Origin: Actinomyces oris
GTDB lineage: Bacteria; Actinomycetota; Actinomycetes; Actinomycetales; Actinomycetaceae
Direction of reading: 5' to 3'
Length of the DNA stretch: 64,000 nucleotides
Assembly: GCF_001553935.1 (NCBI RefSeq)
Contig: NZ_CP014232.1
Span: 1,798,001 to 1,862,000, forward strand
A program made the translations under genes and the position numbers. Under the pieces are notes generated by a model. It made no database searches. It was not told the DNA's origin and saw nothing but the letters and a program-made list of their open reading frames with translations. Below, piece by piece: positions 1-7,860 of this stretch. How positions within the stretch are numbered: position 1 is the first letter of the stretch; each line of letters opens with the position of its first letter.

Positions 1-890
1 AGGGGCGCGACCTGTTCTCCTCCACCTACCTGTCCACCCTGGAGGGGCCGTTCGTCGTCACTCCGCTACCCAACCTGCTCTTCACCCGCGACGCGTCGGC
101 CTGGCTCTACGGCGGGGTCTCGGTCAACTCCATGGCCCTGGAGCCGCGCCGTCGTGAGGCCATCGGCTATGAGGCCGTCTACCGCTACCACCCGGCCTTC
201 GGCCCGCGCCTGGCCGAGCTCGCCGGCTGCGATGACCCGGAGGCCCGCCTGTGGCGCGAGGTGGGGCGGGTCTCGGCCGCCTCGACCATCGAGGGCGGCG
301 ACTTCCAGATCCTGGGCAACCGGACCCTCGTCATGGGCCTGACCCACCGTTCCACCGCTGCTGGCGTGGAGCGCCTGGCCTCCCAGCTCTTCGCTTCCGG
401 CGTGGCCGACCGGGTCATCGGTGTCCACATGCCCGACGCCGCCTTCTACACTCAGCTCGAGGCCGTCATGCACCTGGACACCCTCATGACGATGGTCAGC
501 CCCGACACCTATCTGCGCTTCCCCGGCTTCACGGAGGTCACCACTGTGGAGATCGAGCCCGCAGCGGCTGGACGCTCCCTCCAGGTGACGGTCCATGACG
601 GCTCGCAGATGGATGCGGTCCTCGCCCGCGCCGCCGGCATCGACTCCTTCCGCGTCATCAGCCCCGGCGCCTCCGACGAGGCAGAGGCCCTGCGCGAGCT
701 CGCCCGGGACTCCTGCAACGTCGTGGCCCTGGCCCCCGGGCGCGTCATCGGCTACGCCCACAACCAGCGCGCCAACGACGCCCTGCGCAAGGCCGGCATC
801 GAGGTCGTCGAGACCCCCGGTGTCGAGCTCGTGCGTGGCCGCGGCGGCTCGCACTGCATGACCTGCCCCGTCACCCGCGACGCGGTGTGA
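1..890 (+). CDS. arcA: Arginine deiminase, 3' part (5' end outside window)
   Basis: Hydrolyses L-arginine to citrulline and ammonia in the cytoplasm, the first step of the arginine deiminase pathway, which gives ATP and acid resistance. The open frame runs from base 3 with no start codon in the window. Family motifs visible: PLPNLLFTRD near the left edge, EGGD at about 292-303, and the C-terminal GGSHCMTCP with the catalytic cysteine. The protein ends normally with a TGA at 888-890. The other arc genes (ornithine carbamoyltransferase, carbamate kinase, antiporter) are not in the window and could lie to the left. It is convergent with the galactokinase-like gene, with a 19-base gap. Confidence 0.95.
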   Translation, partial: GRDLFSSTYLSTLEGPFVVTPLPNLLFTRDASAWLYGGVSVNSMALEPRRREAIGYEAVYRYHPAFGPRLAELAGCDDPEARLWREVGRVSAASTIEGGDFQILGNRTLVMGLTHRSTAAGVERLASQLFASGVADRVIGVHMPDAAFYTQLEAVMHLDTLMTMVSPDTYLRFPGFTEVTTVEIEPAAAGRSLQVTVHDGSQMDAVLARAAGIDSFRVISPGASDEAEALRELARDSCNVVALAPGRVIGYAHNQRANDALRKAGIEVVETPGVELVRGRGGSHCMTCPVTRDAV

Positions 891-909
891 GTCCGGCCGG
901 TCAGGGCGC

Positions 910-2175
910 TCAGGACAGCCGGCAGGCCCCCGGGCCCGGCCTGGTGACGATCACCGCGGCCTGCTCGGCGCCCGGCTCGCGGTCCCGGTAGGCCCCGATC
1001 CACTGCGCGGCGAAGGTCTCGGCGTCGTCGGCCCGCACCAGGGCGTACACCGACCCGCCCCACCCGGCGCCGAAGGAGGAGGCGCCGATGGCGCCCGCCT
1101 GGCGGGCCAGTGACACCATGAGCCGGGTCTGCGGCACCTGGTTGCCCAGGCCGCGGTCGGCCAGCTCCTGGGAGCGCCGGAGGACCTCACCTACGTCCGG
1201 GTCGGCCGCGGCGATCATCCGGGCACCGGCGGGAACCAGGACGAGGGACTCGGTGAGGAACTGCTCGATGCGCCGCCTCTCGTAGCCGGGCTCGCACAGC
1301 CCCAGCAGTTCCTTCAGGGCCGGGTCGCTGGCCGCCTGCTCGCCGGTGGCCTCCCCGATCAGGTGCCTGACGGCGCCGGCCAGGGAGGCGTCAGTGCGTC
1401 CGGTGGTCTCATTCCACCTGGCCAGCACCGCCTGGACGGTGCTCGGCCCGCGGTTGTAGTCCTCCAGGGCCGCGCCGGTCTTGTGGGCCAGCACCCCGCT
1501 CACGCCGACGACGAGCGCCCACTGGGTGGGGAAGGAGATGGTCTGATCGATGCGCATCGGGTCGAATCCGGCCAGGAGCAGCCGGTCCTGGGCGCCGCAC
1601 AGCATGCCGGTGTGGTCCTCGCTCCCGCCGCGGGTGCCCACCCCGCTGGTCCCCGGCAGGTCCCGCCACGCCCGTCCGCCCTCCACGGCGGCGAGGTATC
1701 CGGCCAGGGACAGCCGGTCGGGCATCGACTCGACCCACCGGGGATCCTTGTCCCAGCCGTTGAGGGAGGCCAGGGCCAGGGCCGTGGCGCACACCAGTGC
1801 GGAGGACGAGCTCATCCCGGAGGCCGGCGGCAGGTCCGAGGAGAGGGTCAGGTGGGCTGCGGCGCCCGCCCCGAAGTTGAGGGTGAGGCGGTCCAGCACG
1901 GTCTGAAGGTAGCGGCCCCAGTGGCCCGGCTCCAGGCCCGGGTCCACCCCGGCGCGCAGGGTCACCGGATCGCCGCAGTCCGTGGTGGCGGTCAGGGACC
2001 CCAGCGGCCCGGACACGCGGCGCGCCCGTGCCGTGATCGCCCGGTCGACGGCGCCGACCAGGACCGAGCCGCCGGCGTAGTCGGTGTGCTTGCCCAGCAC
2101 CTCGACGCGCCCGGGCACCCGCCAGGCGGTCTCCTCGGGCGCCTCACTCAACGCCCCGTGCGTTTCCTGACTCAC
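910..2175 (-). CDS. Galactokinase-family GHMP kinase (anomeric sugar kinase), last gene of the GH112 operon
   Basis: 421-residue GHMP-superfamily kinase. The N-terminal sugar-binding signature is at residues 22-36, and the GHMP ATP-binding motif (LPPASGMSSSSAL) is at 115-127, so it should put a phosphate on C1 of a sugar. The canonical galactokinase signature has GEHTDY; here it reads GKHTDY (Lys29). In characterised galactokinases that Glu contacts the sugar, so substrate preference may differ. The GTG start overlaps the stop of the nucleotidyltransferase by 4 bases (GTGA), implying translational coupling. From context the substrate could be Gal, or the GlcNAc/GalNAc released by the phosphorylase (human GALK2 is a GalNAc kinase of this family). 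Substrate is inference; family is secure. Confidence 0.85.
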   Translation of the reverse strand: MSQETHGALSEAPEETAWRVPGRVEVLGKHTDYAGGSVLVGAVDRAITARARRVSGPLGSLTATTDCGDPVTLRAGVDPGLEPGHWGRYLQTVLDRLTLNFGAGAAAHLTLSSDLPPASGMSSSSALVCATALALASLNGWDKDPRWVESMPDRLSLAGYLAAVEGGRAWRDLPGTSGVGTRGGSEDHTGMLCGAQDRLLLAGFDPMRIDQTISFPTQWALVVGVSGVLAHKTGAALEDYNRGPSTVQAVLARWNETTGRTDASLAGAVRHLIGEATGEQAASDPALKELLGLCEPGYERRRIEQFLTESLVLVPAGARMIAAADPDVGEVLRRSQELADRGLGNQVPQTRLMVSLARQAGAIGASSFGAGWGGSVYALVRADDAETFAAQWIGAYRDREPGAEQAAVIVTRPGPGACRLS

Positions 2176-3014
2176 AGCGACACCTCCGTCCCGGACAGGC
2201 GGGCCTCGACCTCGGCGATGTCCTCGCGCCGCGACAGGTCCAGGACTCCGCCGGTTGCTGCGAGGACGGAGACCGGACCGGGCAGGGCGCGCACGGCGTC
2301 GACGATCTCCAGCTCGCCGCGCGGCGAGGGGGTGATGCGGCGGCAGGCGGTGAAGATCTCCGGGGTGAACCGGAAGGCGTTCATTGACACCGGGGCGTGG
2401 GGCCCGGCGGCCCGGACCACCTCCGCTGAGGGCTTCTCCACGATCTCCTCCAGCGCCCCGTTACGGGCGCGCACGAGGGCGAAGGCGGCGATCCGCTCGG
2501 CGGGGATGTTGGACTCGGCCACCAGGGCGGCACGTTCGAAACCGGCCAGGGCATTGCCCCGGTGGCGGGCCAGGTCGCGCAGCACCTGACGGGGGTAGTA
2601 GTTGTCCCCGTTGACCATGAGGAAGGGCTCCCCGCCCACGGCGGCCTCGGCGGACAGGACGGCGTCGGCCGTCCCCAAGGGGTTGACCTGGACGGCCAGG
2701 TCGATCGTGAGCCGGGTGAGCTCCAGGGAGTCGATGTGGCGGCGGAAGTCCTCGTGCTCGGGCCCCACGACCAGGACGGCCCGCTCGATCCCGGCGTCGA
2801 CCAGGGCCGAGAGGTTGTAGTCGATGAGCCGGTGCTCGCCGATGGGCATGAGGGCCTTGTAGCCGATGGCCGCGGCCGTGGCCTGCTGGGAGGTCAGGCC
2901 GGAGCCGGCCGGGCTGCTCGCCCGCATGCGTGTGCCCAGGCCCCTGGCCAGGACGACGGCGACACGGGTGCGCTCCGCCGCGCCGTCCACCGTCTCAGTG
3001 ATCGCGTCTGTCAT
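2172..3014 (-). CDS. Sugar-1-phosphate nucleotidyltransferase
   Basis: 280-residue NTP_transferase-fold protein expected to join a sugar 1-phosphate to a nucleotide, releasing pyrophosphate. Visible: nucleotide loop LARGLGTRMR (residues 22-31), the sugar/phosphate lysine region GYKALMPIG (51-59), the metal-binding GDN (136-138) and EKP (193-195). It lacks the C-terminal left-handed beta-helix of GlmU or GlgC and is close to the size of RmlA/GalU-type enzymes. I chose the internal ATG at 3014 because it leaves a short gap to the mutase; a longer open frame exists upstream but overlaps that gene. It probably makes UDP-Gal from the Gal-1-P produced by GH112, or UDP-HexNAc; neither the base nor the sugar can be read from sequence. 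Confidence 0.82.
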   Translation of the reverse strand: MTDAITETVDGAAERTRVAVVLARGLGTRMRASSPAGSGLTSQQATAAAIGYKALMPIGEHRLIDYNLSALVDAGIERAVLVVGPEHEDFRRHIDSLELTRLTIDLAVQVNPLGTADAVLSAEAAVGGEPFLMVNGDNYYPRQVLRDLARHRGNALAGFERAALVAESNIPAERIAAFALVRARNGALEEIVEKPSAEVVRAAGPHAPVSMNAFRFTPEIFTACRRITPSPRGELEIVDAVRALPGPVSVLAATGGVLDLSRREDIAEVEARLSGTEVSL

Positions 3015-3036
3015 GGGTTCCTTCCTCCTGCCCGTC

Positions 3037-4455
3037 TCAGGCATCCAGGCCGTAGTGGCTCGCGACGGCGGCCGCGGTGGCCCGGGCCTCGTCACCGGTG
3101 GGCATCTCGGCGAAGACCCGCAGGAGCGGCTCGGTCCCCGAGAAGCGAATCGTCACCCAGCCGCCGCAGGTGAAGTAGACCTTGCAGCCGTCCTCCCACG
3201 AGACGCGCTCGATGTCGTGGGTGAAGTCGGGCAGGTCGTGAGCGCCGAAGATGCGCTCCTGAAGCTCAGCACGCCGCTCGGCGGTGAAGCCGTAGGCGTT
3301 CTCCACCATGACGAGCTCACCGTACCGGGCCACGATGTCGGCGTAGAGCTCGGAGAGCCGCTTGCCCGAGGCCGCCACCGCCTCCACCAGCAGCGAGCCG
3401 GCGTAGACCCCGTCCTTGCCGGGGATGTGACCGCGCACGGTCAGACCCCCGGAGGACTCGCCCCCGATGACGGCCCCGGTCTCGGCCATCTTGGCGCTGA
3501 TCCACTTGAAGCCCACGGGCACCTCGTAGCAGACCTGCCCGTGGGCGGCCGCGACCCGGTCCAGCAGGTGAGTGGTGGACATGTTGCGCACAGCCGGACC
3601 GCTCCACCCCTTGCGGGTCAGCAGGTAGTCGTAGAGCAGGACCAGGACCTGGTTGGGGGTGAGGTAGGCGCCGGTGTCATCGATGATGCCCAGGCGGTCC
3701 GCGTCCCCGTCGGTGGCGATGCCCAGGTCCGCACCGGACTCGACGACGGCGTTGCGCAGGGTGGTGACGGTCCCCTCAGTGGGCGAGGGCATGCGGCCCC
3801 CGAACAGGGGGTCGTGGCGGTCGTGGATGACGTCCACCTGGCAGCGGGCGGTCAGCAGGATCGTCTGCAGGCTCGTCTCGGAGACCCCGAACATCGGGTC
3901 CAGCACGATGTGCATGTGGGCGTGGCGGATGGTCTCGGTGTCGAGCTTGTCGATGATGGCGTCCAGGTACCAGTTGATGGAGCGCTGGATGGTGACCAGC
4001 TCGCTGGAGCGGGCCTCATGGGCCTCGACGCTGCGCACGTCCGTGTCCGTCAGGCCCCGCAGAGAGGCGGTGAGCTCGTCGGTGACCGCCTGGTCGGCGT
4101 CGCGGCCGCCGGGCAGGAAGATCTTGATGCCGTTGTACAGGGCCGGGTTGTGGGAGGCGGTCACGGCCATCCCGTAGGCGGCCCCCAGGCGGCGCACCGT
4201 CCACATGGTGGTGGGGGTCGGGGAGGGACGGTCGATGAGGGTGACCTGGATGCCGTTGCCGACGAGCACCTCAATGGCCCACCAGGCGGCGGTGTCGGAC
4301 AGGAAGCGCCGGTCGTAGCCGATGACGATGCCCTGTTCGGCCGTGCCCTCCTTCAGGATGCGGTTGGCCAGCCCCTGGGTCAGGAGCCTGACGTTGGCGC
4401 GGGTGAACTCATCGCCGATCACGGCTCTCCAGCCGCCGGTGCCGAAGTGGATCAT
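3037..4455 (-). CDS. Phosphohexomutase (phosphoglucomutase/phosphomannomutase family)
   Basis: 472 residues, full length for the alpha-D-phosphohexomutase family, which moves phosphate between C1 and C6 of a sugar through a phosphoserine. All four active-site loops are present: TASHNP with phospho-Ser101, metal-binding DGDADR (249-254), the sugar-selecting loop GGESSGG (331-337) and the phosphate-binding RFSGTEP near 446. The GESSGG form is common in PGM/PMM enzymes with gluco or manno substrates. In this operon it could feed sugar 1-phosphates into glycolysis. It lies 87 bases after the second permease and 22 bases before the nucleotidyltransferase. Confidence 0.88.
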   Translation of the reverse strand: MIHFGTGGWRAVIGDEFTRANVRLLTQGLANRILKEGTAEQGIVIGYDRRFLSDTAAWWAIEVLVGNGIQVTLIDRPSPTPTTMWTVRRLGAAYGMAVTASHNPALYNGIKIFLPGGRDADQAVTDELTASLRGLTDTDVRSVEAHEARSSELVTIQRSINWYLDAIIDKLDTETIRHAHMHIVLDPMFGVSETSLQTILLTARCQVDVIHDRHDPLFGGRMPSPTEGTVTTLRNAVVESGADLGIATDGDADRLGIIDDTGAYLTPNQVLVLLYDYLLTRKGWSGPAVRNMSTTHLLDRVAAAHGQVCYEVPVGFKWISAKMAETGAVIGGESSGGLTVRGHIPGKDGVYAGSLLVEAVAASGKRLSELYADIVARYGELVMVENAYGFTAERRAELQERIFGAHDLPDFTHDIERVSWEDGCKVYFTCGGWVTIRFSGTEPLLRVFAEMPTGDEARATAAAVASHYGLDA

Positions 4456-4542
4456 GGGGGTTCCTCTGCGGAGGCGCCGTTGCCCGGAACGGGGCGGCGA
4501 GGTGGATAGGGGTGTGGTGAGGGAGGGCGCTGGGGGAGGGGC

Positions 4543-5406
4543 TCAGCCCTTGACGGCGCCGGCCGCCAGACCGGACTGCCAGAAGCGCTGCAGGCCCAGG
4601 AACAGCACGATCAGGGGGATGACGCCCAGGAGAGCGCCCTGGAGGAGCGCCCCGTACTGGGGGTTGAAGTAGGTCGACATGCCGTAGATCCCCAGGGTGA
4701 CGGGCTTGAGCTCGGCGGAGTTGATGGTCATCAGCGGCAGGAAGAAGTTGTTCCAGGTGGCCACGAAGATGAACAGGAAGATGGTCACCATCGCCGGTGC
4801 GAGCAGCCGCAGCACGATGGTGAAGAAGATACGGATCTCGCTGGCCCCGTCGATGCGGGCGGAGTCGATGATCTCGTTGGGCACCGAGGAGTCGGCGTAG
4901 ACGCGGCCCAGGAAGACCCCGAAGGGGCTGACCGAGCACGGCAGGATGATCGACCAGACGGTGTTGGTCAGGTGCACGGCGTCGAGGACCAGGTACAGCG
5001 GGATGGTCAGCAGCGCGATGGGCATGAGCAGGCCGGAGAGGATGACCACCTGGACGGCGCCCCGGCCCGCGAACTCGAACTTCGCCAGGCCGTAGCCGGC
5101 GGCCACCGACAGGAGCGTGCCCAGCACCCCGGCGACGCTTGAGTAGAGCAGGGAGTTGAGGATCCAACGCCAGAAGAGCCCCTGGGTCCAGCTCATGAGC
5201 GCGCTGTAGTTGGTGGAGAAGCTGTTGCGTCCGGAGAACCACCACCCGGAGGTGGTCAGCAGGTCGGAGTTGGACTTGGTGGAGGAGACGATGAGCCAGT
5301 AGACCGGGCCGAGCATGTAGGCCAGGACGATGACCAGGACCGCGATGGTCACGGCCCGTGCGGGCACCGACGGGCGCAGCGAGCGAGGAGTGTCGGTGGG
5401 CTTCAC
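4543..5406 (-). CDS. ABC sugar transporter permease (MalG type)
   Basis: 287-residue inner-membrane permease of the CUT1 carbohydrate class with six predicted membrane spans. The cytoplasmic EAA loop that docks the ATPase is seen as DSARIDGASEIRIFF. The start is a GTG whose bases overlap the stop of the first permease (GTGA, 4 bases), which is why I reject the longer open frame. It pairs with the MalF-type permease and the lipoprotein upstream. No ATPase gene is present in the operon, so the transporter presumably borrows a shared MsmK/MalK-type ATPase encoded elsewhere. Confidence 0.9.
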   Translation of the reverse strand: MKPTDTPRSLRPSVPARAVTIAVLVIVLAYMLGPVYWLIVSSTKSNSDLLTTSGWWFSGRNSFSTNYSALMSWTQGLFWRWILNSLLYSSVAGVLGTLLSVAAGYGLAKFEFAGRGAVQVVILSGLLMPIALLTIPLYLVLDAVHLTNTVWSIILPCSVSPFGVFLGRVYADSSVPNEIIDSARIDGASEIRIFFTIVLRLLAPAMVTIFLFIFVATWNNFFLPLMTINSAELKPVTLGIYGMSTYFNPQYGALLQGALLGVIPLIVLFLGLQRFWQSGLAAGAVKG

Positions 5407-6356
5407 TTGTCGATCCTGTTCTGTACGAGGGCGTAGAGGGCGGCCAGGGCTCCGGCCACCAGGGCGATGAGGACGGAGATCGCCGAGGCCGGCCCCGAGC
5501 CGGACGGCGAGAGCGCACCGGTCATCGAGTTGTAGGCCATCATCATTGGCGTGTAGTCCAGCCCCATCCACTGGTTCTGGCTGTACAGAACAGTGGGCTC
5601 GTTGAACAGCTGCACCGTCCCGATGATGGAGAGCAGGACCGCCAGCAGCGAGGCCGAACGAACCATGGGGATCTTGATGCGCCGGACGATCTGCCACCCG
5701 GTGGCCCCGTCGATGCGGGCGGCCTCGTAGAGCTCGCGGGGCACGGACTGCAGGGCCGCCAGGAAGATGAGCATGTTGTAACCGGTGAAGGTCCACGTCG
5801 TGATGTTGGCCATCGACCACAGGATGATGCTGCGGCCGAAGAAGTCCACCTTGAGGCCCACCAGTCCCAGCAGCTCATTGATGGGGGAGAAGCTGGGGTT
5901 GTACATGTAGAGCCACATGATCGCGGCCACGATCCCGGGGATCGCGTAGGGCAGGAAGAAGCCCAGGCGGAAGACCGTCACCCGCTTGACCAGGAGGGAG
6001 TCGAGCACCAGCGCCAGGGCGAGGGCCGCCAGGATCATGACCGGGACCTGGACCACGCCGAACAGCAGGACCCGCCCCAGTCCCTTCCAGAAGGCGGGCT
6101 GTCCCGCCGCCTGGACGTAGTTGTCCAGGCCCACGAAGGTGCTCACCTTCTCCCCGCCGCCGTAGAGGTCCGAGCCGGAGGCGACGTCGCGGAAGAAGGA
6201 CCGGTAGACCGACACCACGATCGGAATGAGGAAGACGACGGCGAACATGGCCAGGAACGGGGCCACGAACCCGATGCCCGCCCGGGCCTCCCTGCGCTTT
6301 CGCAGCGAGGTGGTGCGGATGGCGGATGCGCCCGTGGTCGTTGTCGTCGTGCTCAT
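5403..6356 (-). CDS. ABC sugar transporter permease (MalF type)
   Basis: 317-residue permease with a Thr-rich cytoplasmic N-terminus, a first membrane span at about residues 28-52, a periplasm-side loop and five further spans. The EAA motif appears as EAARIDGATGWQIVRRI. It is the MalF-like partner of the next gene, with a 4-base overlap. It starts 66 bases after the lipoprotein gene, in the usual order binding protein - MalF - MalG. The substrate is inferred to be galacto-N-biose or lacto-N-biose from the neighbouring GH112 enzyme. Confidence 0.9.
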   Translation of the reverse strand: MSTTTTTTGASAIRTTSLRKRREARAGIGFVAPFLAMFAVVFLIPIVVSVYRSFFRDVASGSDLYGGGEKVSTFVGLDNYVQAAGQPAFWKGLGRVLLFGVVQVPVMILAALALALVLDSLLVKRVTVFRLGFFLPYAIPGIVAAIMWLYMYNPSFSPINELLGLVGLKVDFFGRSIILWSMANITTWTFTGYNMLIFLAALQSVPRELYEAARIDGATGWQIVRRIKIPMVRSASLLAVLLSIIGTVQLFNEPTVLYSQNQWMGLDYTPMMMAYNSMTGALSPSGSGPASAISVLIALVAGALAALYALVQNRIDK

Positions 6357-6422
6357 GATGCTCTCACTTCGATCGTGGTGCCGGTGGCTGCCTGTGTCTG
6401 CCGGTGGGCTGTGCTCGATCGC

Positions 6423-7715
6423 CTACTCGGCGACGGGCAGGTTGGCGTCCTTCAGGGAGCTGACCGAGGTCTTCTGGGCCGCCTGGAAGATCTCATCGAC
6501 CTTGCCGGTCCCCTTCCCGGCCGCCTCGGCGGCCTTGGTCATGGGGTCGGCCAGGGAGGGCCAGGTCGGCATGAAGCCGAACTTGGAGTTCACGGCCGCG
6601 TTGGCCTTGGTGAACTCGGCGTAGATGTCCTGGCCTCCGAAGAAGGTGGAGATGGTCTGCGGGGTCTTCACCGGGGCCTTCGCGGTCAGGACCAGTCCCT
6701 GGGTGGCCAGGTCATCGACCTGGGTGTTGAACCAGTCGTTGAAGGCCATGGCCCCCTCGGGGTTGGAGCAGCCCTTGAGAACGGCCACGCCCGAGCCGCC
6801 GTCGGGACCGGACATGGCCTTGTCACCGAAGGCGGGCAGCTGGGCGACCGCCCAGGACCCGGCATTGGGGGAGTCCTTCATGGTGTCGGCCAGGAGCGCG
6901 CCCTCCCAGGCGGCTCCGATGGTGCCGATGAGCTGCTGGTCGACCAGCGCCTTGCCGAAGGAGTCGTCCCAGCGGTTGGCCACGAGGGCCGTCTTGGAGT
7001 CCAGGACCCCCTGCCAGAAGGAGGAGACCTTGGCGGTCTCGGGGCTGGAGACGTTGACCTTCCACTTGTCGTTCTCGGCGCTGAACCACTGGGCATTGGC
7101 CGCGGCCGCCTGGCCCGCCAGGGTATTGGGGGCCTCGTCGGGCTCGAAGGCCAGGGCGTACTTGCCCTGCTCGGCCGCCTTCTTGGCGACCTCGGCCAAC
7201 TCGGCGCTCGTCGTGGGCACCTTCAGCCCGAGCTGGTCGAAGGCGGCCTTGTTGTAGAAGTAGACCAGCGGGCCGGAGTCCTGCGGCAGGCCGACAACGG
7301 TCTTGCCCACGGTCATCAGCGACATCGACCCCTCGGAGAAGTGCTCCTTGTACTTCTCAGCCTGGGCGGAGACGTCAGTGAGCAGGCCGGAGGTGTAGAG
7401 CTTGGGGATCTCGGCGTAGCCGACCTGGGCCAGGCAGGGGCCGGTTCCGGCCTTGACGTCGTTCTCCAGCTTGACGTTCATGTCCGCGGCCTTGCCGTCG
7501 AACTTGGTGGCCTCGACCTTCATATCGGGGTGCGCGGCGTTCCAGCGGGCCACGATGTCGTTGACCTTCGTCATCCCCTCGCCGTCGGGCAGGCGGTGCA
7601 GGTAGCGGATGACACCGCCGGAGGAGGCCGATCCGGAGGCGCCGGTCGTGGCCGAGCAGCCGGCGGCGAGCATCGCGAAGGCGAGCAGCGAGGCGGCCAG
7701 TGCGTGTTTCTTCAT
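6423..7715 (-). CDS. Sugar-binding lipoprotein of the GH112-linked ABC transporter
   Basis: 430-residue extracellular solute-binding protein (family 1 type). The mature protein begins at Cys20 after a lipoprotein signal peptide (lipobox LAAGC), followed by a Ser/Gly/Thr linker. A longer open frame extends upstream, but the ATG at 7715 has a GAAGG-type ribosome site and places the signal peptide correctly. The gene lies 145 bases after the phosphorylase and just before the two permeases. By analogy with the bifidobacterial GNB/LNB-binding protein next to LnpA it should capture GNB/LNB-type disaccharides at the cell surface; that specificity is inference. Confidence 0.88.
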   Translation of the reverse strand: MKKHALAASLLAFAMLAAGCSATTGASGSASSGGVIRYLHRLPDGEGMTKVNDIVARWNAAHPDMKVEATKFDGKAADMNVKLENDVKAGTGPCLAQVGYAEIPKLYTSGLLTDVSAQAEKYKEHFSEGSMSLMTVGKTVVGLPQDSGPLVYFYNKAAFDQLGLKVPTTSAELAEVAKKAAEQGKYALAFEPDEAPNTLAGQAAAANAQWFSAENDKWKVNVSSPETAKVSSFWQGVLDSKTALVANRWDDSFGKALVDQQLIGTIGAAWEGALLADTMKDSPNAGSWAVAQLPAFGDKAMSGPDGGSGVAVLKGCSNPEGAMAFNDWFNTQVDDLATQGLVLTAKAPVKTPQTISTFFGGQDIYAEFTKANAAVNSKFGFMPTWPSLADPMTKAAEAAGKGTGKVDEIFQAAQKTSVSSLKDANLPVAE

Positions 7716-7816
7716 GGGAGTTTCCTTCTTCGTCATTGAAAAGGCCCGGCGTCTGCCGGAAGGAGCGGGGGCGCGGCGGGGCGGTGACAGGGAGCTGTCG
7801 GCGCTGTTGGTGTTGT

Positions 7817-7828
7817 GGGCGCGCGCCC
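7817..7828. other. 12-bp perfect GC palindrome between phosphorylase and binding-protein genes
   Basis: GGGCGCGCGCCC, in the 145-base gap after the GH112 stop codon. A second short stem (CCGGC-gtct-GCCGG) lies at 7746-7759, nearer the lipoprotein start. Such structures could cut or stabilise the operon mRNA and set the ratio of phosphorylase to binding protein. No T-run follows, so it is not a classical terminator. Confidence 0.35.
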
Positions 7829-7860
7829 GTGAGTGGAGTGTGGATATGGAACGGGGGTGC

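Noticed and set aside
2866..4509. 547-codon plus-strand open frame opposite the phosphohexomutase
   Set aside because: Shadow of a mutase with all four active-site loops.
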